Source: Rhabdornis inornatus (lineage: Eukaryota; Chordata; Aves; Passeriformes; Rhabdornithidae). Taken from it: 64,000 bases of DNA. The stretch lies in NCBI GenBank assembly GCA_013397075.1, contig VWZS01002844.1, positions 186,001 through 250,000 of the forward strand, read 5' to 3'. Shown one piece after another: positions 51,601 through 62,500 of this stretch (the first letter of the stretch is position 1; each line of letters begins with the position of its first letter). Under the pieces are notes generated by a model. The model did not search any database. It saw only the letters and a list, made by a program, of their open reading frames with translations, and had not been told where the DNA came from. Position numbers and translations under genes: made by a program.

Positions 51601-52539
51601 AAGTTGTTGCACTAACTGGTATAAAGTGGTTGGGAGAATCACAATTGCTGAACTGGAACTAAGCACTGGAACATTTCAAAATACAATATTTACAAGAAAG
51701 GAAGGAATGAACAGGCAGTTTTGGTTTAAAGTTGATAACTCAATTCCTATTCAGGCATGATCCCAAAGGTGAATACTTACAGATTTGGCCGCTGAGAACA
51801 AAATTAATTTTAATAGCAGTTGAACTGAGCAATTCAGAGCTGGGAAGAAAAAGTTCTTTTGAGACTGTGCCTTTCAGAATTTCCTTTAAGCCAGCAGAAT
51901 CATTTTCAGGAGAAAAAGGTGGAGGAGTTTGAATTGCACCTAAACCAGGGAGGTTCCTGTCCTCACTAGTGAGCATGCACCTCTAATTAGTCTGATCATG
52001 CTTATTAATTATACAGAACAAGGTAATCTGGCCTCAGCACGGGCAGAATGTTTCCTCGCTGGTGTAGGATTGCAAAAGCCTGAGTGTTTTATTTGCAGTA
52101 TTGCATGTCTCTGCTGTGTGATCCCAAACCAGGGTGTAAGGTAAGACATCTGCCCTGTGGCTTTGGTTAATTTATACAAGTGGTTGTTATGCCCAGCTCT
52201 AGCACTCTTTGTCATTCTCAAGTTTTACCAATTTCTGTTCTATATTTTGTATTTATATTATATTTATAATTTATTCTGGTTTATATTTGCAATCTGGTGA
52301 CATTGTTGAGTAGCATTAGGCCTGATCCTGATGCTGTAGAACTGCATGAAGGGTGTCCAAGCAGTGGTGAGTCCTTGTCAACAAAGATCTTTGGCACCTG
52401 TCATTTGCCAGTCCTTAATCCTTCGTGTGCTCTACAAATACTGTGTAAAGCAAATTTTACACTGCAGGGCTGTGCCCCCAAATTGTTCTGCACAGTCACC
52501 TGACATTGCTTGTGCCTCCTGCATCCATCAAAGCGTAAA
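36674..52539. other. Intergenic (or long 5' intron), no gene recognised
   Basis: This is about 15.9 kb of largely AT-rich DNA. Open frames are short, overlapping and without recognisable similarity. I see no array, RNA gene or identifiable transposon of useful length. Confidence 0.7.
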
Positions 52540-53040
52540 GGGGAGAGGAGCACGAATGGAAGAGAGCAGAGCAGGCCCGGCTGGCAGCACTCGTGCGATG
52601 GGACTTTGCAGCTCGTGTTTGGAAAGGACAAAACCCCGACAAAGCCCGGCCCCGGCTCGTCAGAAGCGATCACATCAAAGCCGCAGAGCTCGGTGAGAGC
52701 CAGCGACATGTGGCTGCTGGAAGTGACTGCGCCATTGTCCGTGCTCACCCACACAGCAGGGCCGGCCTGGGGGCGTTCCGAGCCCCGAGGGGCTGTGAGC
52801 AGGCACGGACGGACAGACAGACAGACGCTGGCTGCTTTGCCTGGGGCAGCAGAGCCCCTCACGCTGCCCTGGACGTGCCAGGCTGTCCCGGGCCCCGCTG
52901 GGACTGAGGGCAGTGTGACAGTGTCACGGGCAGCGAGGACAGCTGTGTCCCGGAGCGGGGAGTTCTGCCCCTCTGCAGGCACTCGGGGCTGCACTCAGGC
53001 TCAGTCTGGGACACCTGCAAGGGAGGACGGATGTGCCCGA
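52540..53040 (+). promoter_or_regulatory. CpG-rich patch, candidate LYRM9 promoter or 5' exon
   Basis: This isolated block of about 500 bp is CpG-rich within AT-rich DNA, 3.5-4 kb upstream of the first LYRM9 coding exon. That exon starts at a splice acceptor and therefore needs an upstream non-coding exon. A donor-like TCG|GTGAGA is at 52692/52693. A short GACA run lies inside. Long open frames on both strands (about 198 codons) reflect few stops in GC-rich DNA. Confidence 0.35.
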
Positions 53041-56000
53041 AGAGTAAGAACTTTCTGGATAGCAGCTGTTCACTTGGTGCCTTCCTGGGCTGATGTCACA
53101 ACATGAACTAAAATGTTCTGTCGTTAAAGAGGTTTCAAAAAGCTTCTGATTTCTTTCTTATTTTGGCATTCCTATTTTTCCTGAGATCATGAGGTTTGAC
53201 GAGGATGGGGAATCATAAATTCCTGAGTTAAGACTTCTAAGGGTGTAATACTTCAAAGTAGTAGAACACATCTTTAGCCTGTACTCTGGGGAAAGAGAGG
53301 GCAGAGTGGGAAGGAGGAGCCTACCTGTAAACAGCAACAGCTCAGGTAACTCTTGCAGTCCTTTAATTAACACTTCTAGTCTCTGGAGCTCAGCTTTGGT
53401 GGCTGTTTAACTAGTTCAGAGGGATTGGGATCATAACTGTTGAACTGTGGGGATTTGCCTGAAAAACACAATAGCAGAAAGAAAAAGTAAACTGGGAGCA
53501 GTGACATAGTGTCATCTCAGCTTCATCGGGGTTCTGCTGTGCACGGGGTCAATTGTCAAACCTGCTAATGCAGAGTGAAGATTAATTGGCTTTGGTCAGC
53601 CTTTGCTTCACTATCTGAATATCATTATCAGGAATGTAAATGATTATGCAATGCAGAGAAATGCCACAATAGTCTCAGTGTCTCCTTTTATACTTGTCTC
53701 TTTGTGAACGGGGCTTTATCTAAATGCAAATGTGATTTCAGCCTTCTGATTAGGACATTATACAGTCATCCATTCCAGAAAAGCACAATTAGCAGATTAT
53801 TTTATTTCTGACTCAACAGTTCTTGGTGTAGATAGTTTGTTTGTTGTGCTGTGCATGATATTTAAGTTATCAGAGGAGATTTACATTATTAGTCAGTATT
53901 ATAGCCAGATTTTGTGAGGTTGAGGGTTTTTGCATGGCAGATAAAACTGGTAACGTTTGTGGGATTCGAGGGGAGATGTTTTTAGAACAAAAGGCAACAG
54001 TGCAGATTCTCACTGTGCTTCATTGTCCTTTTTGTGCTGAGGAAGGGGCAAATCACAGTGGAGGCTGTGCAGACTCTCCAGTGCACTGGGGTGCACAAGT
54101 GCAGAGTGCAGCATTACCTGTGGTCAGGATCTAGCACCTTTGAGGTGTGCTTGCACAGGCACCAGTATCCTAGAATTTAACAAATGGGCAGTTTCTTATT
54201 AAGCAACCACTTTACCAAAAGAGCCATCAAGTTTTCCATGTGCTGTGGTAGATTTCCAGGGAAGTTTTCACTGGATGAAGTTATATCCTAAGAAAAACAT
54301 AGATCTTTGGTGATAAACTTCCTTGTGAAGCTTGCCCATATCACAGCATTTGTAGCATTTTTGGAGCTGTGAATCTGTCAGAACTCAGGTGGTTTGTTTT
54401 TTAATTTGAATATGAGAGCCTCGTAGAAGGAGTTTAGGTTTGAAATTGAAAATTTCTATCTTCAAATCTTTTAGAAAGTCCAGTAAAGGATTTTTTCCCA
54501 AAAAAAAAAAAAATCAGCAGTGCAAATGTATTTGTCACACGATTTGAATTCAACAGCTCATCATTTTCCTATGAAAAATTACTGCAGTGGAAAATTCCTA
54601 ATTATCTATAGTGAAACATTTTCAGTTCCATTGATCAGCTTCATCTTTCCATATCCATATGTTTCCATGACTGGTTCCTTCCTCTCTCCCAGAGCTGCTT
54701 TTCTGTGTGCTGGAGCAAGCTGTCCTGAACAGTCCCAGCTCATGAGGGATCTTTGCATTTGTGACAGGAAATCCATTGCACCACTTAGATTTAATTAGAG
54801 CACAGTGACATATGATGGGTTTGCACATCAAAGCCTAGAAACAACTTCACAAATTGGCCCTGGTCCCAAAGTGTATTTTGGGATCTGTATTGAATTTTGG
54901 GATGTTTCACTGTATTTAGTGGGAATATTTGAAATGCAGGGTCAGGTTCTTAGGGTCAGTGGAATTATACAAATTCTTACCAGCCAAGGATAGAGCCCAA
55001 AAAACTTGAGTGTAAAGTTAAATTTGGGTTCAGATCAACTTGAATCCAGGTACATACTCCAGTTTTCTGTATTGGATGATAAAAACTTCTCTCTGTCATG
55101 GAGAGAAGGGCAGGAATTAATTCAGTCTATATGTTATGAGTCATATTTGGGAGTTGCTTTTCTTTCTGCTGCTGGAAGGGGAATGCAGGGATCTCTCAGC
55201 TGACTGTTGGGTGTGTAATCACCTCCCATACTTGAGTGCCAAAGTGAAATTAATCCAAACCAAAAATGCATGGAGCTGATGCCCAGCATAGGTTTCACTG
55301 CAAAGAGAAAAGGATATTTTACAGAAGAAAACAAGAGATGAACGTGTTGAAGCCTGGGGGTATTTTGATCCCATTATGATGGGCATTTATAGGTGCATAG
55401 AGAGGAGATTTTCCCCGCTGCAACAAGATCTAGTCTGTGCAGATATACAGCCCAGGCATGTAATAGCTGTCATGGTGTATTTGGCTAAAGGACTTAAATT
55501 ACTTACAAAAAAGGAAAAAACTATTCCAAATAATGAGTAGGTATCATAATAGATGCTAAACAATGGCATGCACCTACTTAATTATTCAGTTGCTTATTTA
55601 TTATCTTTATTTTAAAGAGTAATGATGTAAAAGTGCTTTTTTCTGCAAATGTTAATTTAGTTCTCTACAGATGGCAACCATCTGTTAAATGACAAGACAT
55701 TTACAGTCTTTGATTAGCACTTTATAGGACTTGGATGGACTTACTGTTAAGACATGTAAATATAGTTATGGAAGTGAAACTTGGTAGATTTGTTCTTTTC
55801 CTGTTGCTGTTACCAATACATGTAAAATTTCAAACCAAACAATGTTTTTTCCTGTCTTCTCCTATTTTTATTAATGTTGTTTCCAGCTGAAGCCTTGAAA
55901 TTCGTGACAGAATGACAAAATAGGAAATATTGTTACATTCCAGCACCATTTGTAGCCATTATGAATGTCTAATTCTAAAAAGCCACCCTGTGGATGAACT

Positions 56001-56353
56001 CCTAGGGGTGCTCAAGGGAAGCACTGGGAGTTTGAAGGACTTTAGGGATCCTGGTTTAGTGAGTAGGAACCTCAGTGTGGGCTGTGATACAGGTTTGGGT
56101 AGGTACCAAAAGTTACTCTGGCAATCTGTCTGTAAAACACTGGTACAATTGTCTGTAAAACACTGGCACACGTGGCTACTCCCATCGCAAGGTGATCCTC
56201 TGGGATGAGCTCACGCTTTGTGTTTTACTTCTTGAGCAAAGGCAGCCAGCCCCCGTCTGTCCCAAAACTCTGTCCCAAAACTCAGCCCAAAATTTCGTGT
56301 TGGGCTTTGTGCAGGTTGTGCTGCCGAGCCTCGGTCTGCCGGCCCTGTTCTCC
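53041..56353. other. Upstream region of LYRM9, nothing coding seen
   Basis: The region is AT-rich with a 13-A run near 54499-54511. A 22-bp unit (GTCTGTAAAACACTGG plus flank) is tandemly duplicated at about 56128-56170. Text near 56000-56080 (TTAGGGATCCTGGTTTAGTG) weakly resembles decayed CR1. Confidence 0.6.
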
Positions 56354-56560
56354 CGGTGTGCTGTTACTGTGTTTTCATTTCCGTGCTGTGGGTAGCACTG
56401 ATGCTGCTGTGCTCTGTTCTCCCGGTGTGCTGTTACTGTGTTTTTATCTCCGTGCTGTGGGTAGCACTGATGCTGCGCTGCTCTGTTCTCCCGGTGTGCT
56501 GTTACTGTGTTTTTATCTCCGTGCTGTGGGTAGCACTGATGCTGCTGTGCTCTGTTCTCT
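56354..56560 (+). repeat. 69-bp tandem repeat, three copies
   Basis: Copies begin at 56354, 56423 and 56492 with an exact 69-bp period and only a few substitutions. Each carries CACTGATGCTG and a CT-rich end. The third copy runs directly into the LYRM9 splice acceptor. Confidence 0.97.
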
Positions 56561-56573
56561 CGCAGGCCCGGCC

Positions 56574-56696
56574 ATGCCGCTGCCGCAGGCGGAGCTGGTG
56601 CGCAGCTCGCTGCAGCTGTACCGGTACCTGCTGCGCTGCTGTCGCCGCCTGCCCCCCGGCCCCGTCCAGCAGCACTACAGACACGCCATCAGGCAG
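56574..56696 (+). CDS. LYRM9: LYRM9 coding exon 1
   Basis: This is 41 codons from the ATG, which lies 8 bases after a TCTCGCAG acceptor ending at 56565. It encodes MPLPQAELVRSSLQLYRYLL and then a Cys/Arg-rich stretch ending HAIRQ, with a CAG|GTCAGA donor. It is GC-rich. At least one upstream untranslated exon is implied. Confidence 0.97.
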
Positions 56697-58471
56697 GTCA
56701 GACACACCGCTGGGGCTTGGGGCCTCTTCTGCTGCTCTGGGAACCAGCATCGCTCCTGCCTCCTGAAAAACTGCTCTCCTGCAAGCTTGACACCTTAGTG
56801 GATTTGAAGGGTTATAGTGGGAATGTGTGAACGATATTTCTTTTTGTTTGCTTTGAATCTGAAACCTATTTTTCTTGGCTTTCATCTCCAATTCTTGTGT
56901 TAGTCAAGAGAGTGAACAGTCATTACTTACTCCATAAACACATCCTTTATGGTGAGACCTGCTGGTTCCTTGTCAGTCATTTATATATCCCCCAGCTGGG
57001 TAAATCTCATCTGACTGTTCATATTCCATACTTCACATGGAAGTAATTTCATGCCTTTGATCATACCTGATGTCCTGTGTCTTTCTAGTTTTAACATACC
57101 AGACAATTTAATTGGTTCTGAATTGAAGTTCTCTGGGTTTTTTGTTGTTGATGTATGAAAGGAGCAGAATACTTAACATGAAATTCCATATGAGCAGATT
57201 TGTTATGGAAAGAGGATGGCCAGGTGTTACAATGTGTAGTTTTACCTTTCCAGACCAACAGTTTATTTGCAACAAATACTCTTCCGAGATTTAAACGCTG
57301 TCTTTATTTTGCCAACTGTTGTGTTGACAAGTCAGTGACTCTTGGAATGTTGCAGAGTTTCAAGGTCCATGCTGATGAAGACGACCCTGAGCGAATCCAG
57401 CAGATCATTAAGAGAGCCATTGAAGATGCTGACTGGGTGATGAATAAAGTAAGTGCCTCGGATTGTCTGCGTTTGGTTTCAGTTCAGAACAAAGAAGAAA
57501 ACATTGGGAAGCAAGTTCTGAATAGTGAATTGTTGTCTTGGATGTTGAAGTGTCTGAGTGAAAGGAAATACCCAGCCAGGAGGGATCTGTGATTGACACT
57601 TTTTGTTTAAAAATTCTCATAGTCAGTATAAACTAATGTTGGGTTTTTTTCAGAACCAGTAACAATTTAGGTTGGTCTCTGTGTAAGTCTTTGTTTCCAT
57701 GAAGAATTCTATTAAACATCAGTAGTGGTGGCTAGCATCACTCTATTACAGGAGAAAAAATTTAAATACAGCATTTTGCAAGCCACATCTTGCTAGGCAT
57801 CATCTACTTTCCTAACAGAATCTATCCTCAGACAATTTACATGAACTTCCAGAACTACTGTTGCTTTTCCTCAGACCTTGCCCGCGGCTGCAGAGATCAG
57901 GGATAGACCACACACGGGCAAAGCTGTGGGTGCACAGTTGTCACCCAGTGGATCTGCCCCTGTGCTGTCAGGCTGGTTTGTCAGATGGAAGAATGAGGAT
58001 TGTTTCCATTAGACAGCTGAGAGTGAGTGACCTGTGCTTCCTGGGATTTCAGTCTGCTTGGGGAGGGTGATACCTTAGCATGGTGTATAATGAAACAAGT
58101 CGAAGTTCAACATGCTCTCTGAATATCTGTGATTTAATTTACTAAGTGACTGTTAAGTCCTTCTCTCTGCCGGTCCATGAAATCCAAATGAGAATTGTTA
58201 CAGGAGCAAGCACAGATTAGTCACAGATTATATTTTAGCAGTAACCAAATTCCATCAGGTACAATCTAGTCAATAACTGTGCCTGATTTATTGTTTTATG
58301 CTGCAAAGGGAAAGCCTAACAAATTTCAATCTAACGTAATGAAAATGGACATAAATTTATGTGGATCATGAAGAGTTGTAAATCCTTGTTGGTATGAACT
58401 TTTACTTAGTTATGTGCTCTTTCCCACAAAAAATTTTTTTTTTTTTTTTTCAGTATAGAAACCAGAAATAG
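56574..58471 (+). CDS. LYRM9: LYR motif-containing protein 9, spliced gene span
   Basis: This is a 77-residue protein of the LYR (Complex1_LYR) family. Family members are small helical mitochondrial proteins that bind acylated acyl-carrier protein and act in respiratory-complex or Fe-S assembly; the specific client of LYRM9 is not established as far as I know. The LYR tripeptide is at residues 15-17 in LQLYRYLLRCC. The conserved second half contains HADEDDPERIQQIIKRAIED and ends YRNQK. The three exons splice in phase 0 with GT-AG borders. The start has G at -3. Length matches the roughly 78-residue family norm. The gene is head to head with NLK, an arrangement I recall from the human NLK-LYRM9 neighbourhood. 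Confidence 0.97.
56697..57355 (+). other. LYRM9 intron (between coding exons 1 and 2)
   Basis: This 659-bp intron is bounded by GTCAGA and TGTTGCAG. Nothing else is seen. Confidence 0.95.
57356..57448 (+). CDS. LYRM9: LYRM9 coding exon 2
   Basis: This is 93 nt, 31 codons, phase 0 at both ends. It encodes SFKVHADEDDPERIQ followed by IIKRAIEDADWVMNK, the second and third helices of the LYR fold. The acceptor is TTGCAG and the donor AAA|GTAAGT. Confidence 0.98.
57449..58453 (+). other. LYRM9 intron (between coding exons 2 and 3)
   Basis: This is about 1.0 kb, ending in an unusually pure tract of 17 T (58434-58450) directly before CAG. Confidence 0.95.
58454..58471 (+). CDS. LYRM9: LYRM9 coding exon 3 (last five codons and stop)
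   Basis: Only YRNQK and a TAG stop are coding. The exon was placed by the T-rich acceptor, phase 0, and the expected Tyr/Lys-rich C-terminus of the family. Confidence 0.93.
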   Translation, partial: YRNQK

Positions 58472-58911
58472 AAGAGGAAGGATGAAGCCAAGAAGGACTT
58501 TGGTAAACATCCTTAGAGGACTTGCCGTCAAGCCCAGTACTATATTAGAATTGCTGCCTGAAGTTTTCTCTTGGATAATATAAATACAATAATTTATATT
58601 TCACCGGGATGTCATGAAGCTAAATTATATTTCTGAAGCTATTTAATTTTGTAAATGGCTTTGTGTAATCACGAACTTCTAAGTTAAAGCCCAAGCTTGC
58701 CTAACATTTGAGTAAGTTATTCCATTATACTGTTAGGCCTGGATCCACCCTAGCAGTGTGTGCTAATGCTTGTTGTGCAGGTTCTTGGGGACAAGGTTCC
58801 CCTGCATCAGTCACCCTGGGTTTGGGGACTGAGAGTTTCACCCTCAGCGTGTGTGACACTGGTTATGGCTCACACCAGCCTCTGCTGGGATGGTCTCAGT
58901 GCCACTTCGGC

Positions 58912-59249
58912 CGGGTCTGTGCCCGTTCAGCCGGGTCTGTGCCGGTTCAGCCGGGTCTGTGCCCGTTCAGCCGGGTTCTGTGCCCGTTCAGCCGGGTCTG
59001 TGCCCGTTCAGCCGCGTCTGTGCCGGTTCAGCCGGGTCTGTGCCCGTTCAGCCGGGTCTGTGCCCGTTCAGCCGGGTCTGTGCCCATTCAGCCGGGTCTG
59101 TGCCGGTTCAGCCGGGTTCTGTGCCGGTTCAGCCGGGTCTGTGCCCATTCAGCCGGGTCTGTGCCGGTTCAGCCGGGTTCTGTGCCCGTTCAGCCGGGTT
59201 CTGTGCCGGTTCAGCCGGGTTCTGTGCCCGTTCAGCCGGGTTCTGTGCC
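58912..59249 (+). repeat. Minisatellite, 20/21-bp unit, about 17 copies
   Basis: The unit is CGGGTCTGTGCCCGTTCAGC, with variants GTTCTGTG (21 bp), GCCGGTTC and GCCCATTC. About 16 full copies and one partial copy can be counted. All three plus-strand frames are open through it. Confidence 0.97.
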
Positions 59250-59318
59250 CCGGATGGCGCAGTCGCTGCCTGTGCAATGCTCTGCAGCTCAGAGGCTTCA
59301 CAACGCTTTTCAGCACAT

Positions 59319-59324
59319 AATAAA
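59319..59324 (+). terminator. Canonical polyadenylation signal AATAAA
   Basis: AATAAAGG lies 70 bp after the minisatellite and is the first canonical signal downstream of LYRM9. Confidence 0.5.
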
Positions 59325-59344
59325 GGTCCTTTAAACCCAGGAGT

Positions 59345-59530
59345 GGGTGTTCTTTTGGGGCAGCCCGCCGTGGCAGTGCCGGGGTGTTTTCCCGAGGGAG
59401 CAGAGCCGGGCACAGCCCGCCCGGCTGCAGTTGCGGCGGGCGGCCTGCAGGTGGCGGTGCCGGGCCAGGACAGGGACGAGCTCCAGGCTCGCCATGGGCG
59501 AGCAGAATTTGGCAAGACTGCAACAGGAAC
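59345..59530. other. Small CpG-rich patch downstream of LYRM9
   Basis: This is about 185 bp of CpG-rich sequence just past the polyadenylation signal. A minus-strand frame of 54 codons (59331-59495) starts with ATG here but is not recognised. Confidence 0.4.
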
Positions 59531-62500
59531 GGGGCTGCCACTGAACTTCATAAAGTATTGGATCAAAAACCTTCTTTTTCTCTGCTGACCCTCCTCTCCT
59601 GGAATTCCTGCTTTCTGTTTTACTTCCTCTGCCATCCCCACTACTGTTCCTCTCTCTACTCCTGTTCTTTCACATCACCCTTATGCACCCTTAACTTTTG
59701 TGATCTTTATTTTACCTATTTCTTAATGCTGTTCTCATCTTGTCTCTCTACCCCACTTATTTCTCCTTCTCAAGTCTTTTTCTGTACCAGATGATTCTCA
59801 GTACTATGCTGGAGCCAGCCTTCTGCTTAACTTCTGATAAAGCAGGAAGGTAATAGACTTTTTCAACAGAGTAGGTTTTTCTCCATGTGAGGAAAGCCAC
59901 TTTGTCTTTCTACCTAAGTACATTATTTTTTGAAATTGCAGCCATTCTGGTTTAAACTTTCAAAATAATTTGATGCAAGGTAGAGCACAGAAAGCTTCAA
60001 CCTTGGCAGTTGACAAGGCATATCCAGTATGATCCTGAACACTAATAAAAAAGCTCAAGCATTTTTGATAGAAACTCTCTGAATGTGCTGCTTCTGATCA
60101 AGACCAGCAAACAGTGGACCTGTGCTGTTCTCCAGGTCTGTTCTGTGTGTGTGATCTGTAGCATGGAGATGCACTGAATTTTGTATCACTGCAATAGTGA
60201 TTAAAAACTCTAAGACTTAGTGGGATTAACAGTGTATGGAAGCATGGCAGTTTCCTGAACTTTAAATGTGGAGTGATCACACACCCCTCTATGGCTTTAA
60301 TTAGCTTTTGGTAGTGTGAGATGTAATATTTTGTTCAGTTAAAAAATAGGATAATTGCATGTGTTTAAATCATTCTTACATGCCTGTTATTTAATTTATG
60401 GCTAGTTCAAGAGGGAAAGGACCATGGAGCTGGAAGGTACAACCATGGCATGTCTGCAGCTCCAGATGTCTGAGGTGCCAGCTGGGATATGGGAGCATCA
60501 GACCAAAGGTATGATAGATGTGATTGACATGGAGGACCAGGATCTGAGAATTTTAGGGTTTGGAAAGTGATAGATCATTCAATTCTCAGTAGGGCAGATG
60601 AGGAACATGGTTGGTGAGGCAGCAGACATCAGGAGTAAATATTTTGATAGCAGTGATTCAACTGGAGACATGAGAAGTTGTCTGAGGGACTTTTGTGCAA
60701 ACATAATCTGGTTTTCAAAGTAAAAGAAAACTATTAAGAGAGTCAAAGATAATTCTATTTGCTCAACATATAAGTAATTTTCCTGCTGGTGAGGGGATAT
60801 GATGCTGGCTATTTACTTCCTTGTAGTAGTGAAAGTAACCCCCACACCTCAGACATGTTTCTGTAATGACTGGACTGAAGAGTCCTTTAGCTGCAGAGCT
60901 GAGGCTTTTATGTTTTCAAGACCTTATACAAATCCCATTCTCCAGCAGCATAATTTGAGACCAAAGATGTTTTAGTAGCCCAGATGTAGATGAGAACCTG
61001 AACTCTGAAAGGGGTTCTGGGCAGAGCTTCAGTACTTTCGACCAAAATTATTATTCCAAAAACTTCTGCTCAGAAGTCATTTAACCCTGGAGCTGTCCCA
61101 ATTTATCACTCACTGACCTGTCTGACCCGACAGTTACACAGTGACTCTTCAGCTGTGTTTGAGCAGCTCTGCCTCTCTGCCACCCAGCCCTGCTGAGCCC
61201 AAAGAGCTGTTTCCTGTTCCCTTGGTGCTGCTGTGCTGGCAATTACTGCCCACAGCAACAAAGACACGGTCACAGGCAGCGTCCTCCCAGGTTCTGCCAT
61301 GGCAGAAAAGGAGAAAATAGCCACCCCAAATAGACTGGTGCACCTGTGTTCCCATCTTCAGTCCTCCAGAATCTCTGACCACAAAGATGGTGGGTAAACG
61401 AGGCTGTGTTGCATTCTGTAATTATTTTTGAAGAGTTTAAAAAACTCATGATGCTCATGAGGCTTCTGACAGAGCAAGAGATAATGTTGGTAAAAGGAGA
61501 CAAGTGTGTTATAGGCTTGAGTTTCTTTTACTGGAATGAGGAACCCATTTCTGTGCCAGTTCTGGTCAGTGATGGGCAGTTGGTGGGTGGTTGCAGTAGC
61601 CCACGGATCAAGGGCTGGCAGGAGGTGCTGCCAAAGCCCTGCTCAGTGGCTCACTGCAGAAACATTCAGTTGCCACCACCAGTTTCGGTGAGGAAGAGTA
61701 TCCTGTGCCATTGGCTAGCCCGGGATTTTCATTGTGTTGAAACAAATGTAATAACTACATTCTGCCAAGAACACTTTTGCAGCTGGTTCCAATAAGATCT
61801 TGAGTCAATAACTTCTCCTAGGTAGTCCACAAGTAGGAGTTGAGTGAAGTTCAAAGGTTGTGTGCAGGCAATTCTTGATTAAGGCAGTGAGGGTTTCACT
61901 GGAGGCTTGTTATGCAAGAGCAAGACAAACATTAGAACAAGGAAAGACAGTTGGAAACCTTCTGATTAATGAAGTGATATCATGCTTTACATTCTTGAAG
62001 TATGGAGAAATGAATAATTTAAATCACTCTACAGACTTATCAGCATCCAGTCTAAGGCCAGAACCAACACTGGTGCTCTACTTTCTGTTCTGTGTGTACA
62101 CTTGGAAACCTAAAGCTGAAATTGTGTGAATAATCTTATTTGTACATTACAAATATGAAAGTAACATGTCAAAAAATGGAGCAGTAGCATTGGGTTGGTC
62201 AATGTATTTTTAGTGTTTGTGTTCCTGCTCTTAAGTCCACAGAGAAATGGTAAAAACCACTTTGGTTATTACCAGCCTTGGAGCCTCATGCAGAAGCTTC
62301 CTGTGCAGTGAAAATCTTGCCCTTTTATTTATTTTTGTAATTCATTTATTCATTTCAGGTTTTGGTATGGACAAGATTGTAAGTTTATGATTTATGTAAT
62401 ATCCAGGATAGCATTCTGCCCTTCACGTGGCCAGAGACAAATACACTTCTGATTGCATTCTTGTGTCAGAACTGTTACTGATTTCCATTCACACTTGCCA

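Larger units (their letters stand above)
58472..59340 (+). other. LYRM9: Probable LYRM9 3' untranslated region
   Basis: No canonical AATAAA occurs after the stop until 59319-59324; variants such as AATATA and AATACA near 58577-58586 could end a shorter form. If the distal signal is used, the minisatellite is within the mRNA. Confidence 0.5.

Noticed and set aside
52401..53106. Overlapping 197- and 198-codon frames on opposite strands
   Set aside because: GC-rich DNA with few stops; no recognisable domain on either strand, so it is kept only as a possible CpG promoter.
56000..56080. Decayed CR1 upstream of LYRM9
   Set aside because: Only about 20 bases are suggestive, and neither the 3' terminal motif nor the body is recognisable.
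58708..59588. Plus-strand frames of 186-232 codons made of CARSAGSVPVQPG-like repeats
   Set aside because: They are translations of the 20/21-bp minisatellite. All three frames are open and no flanking domain exists.
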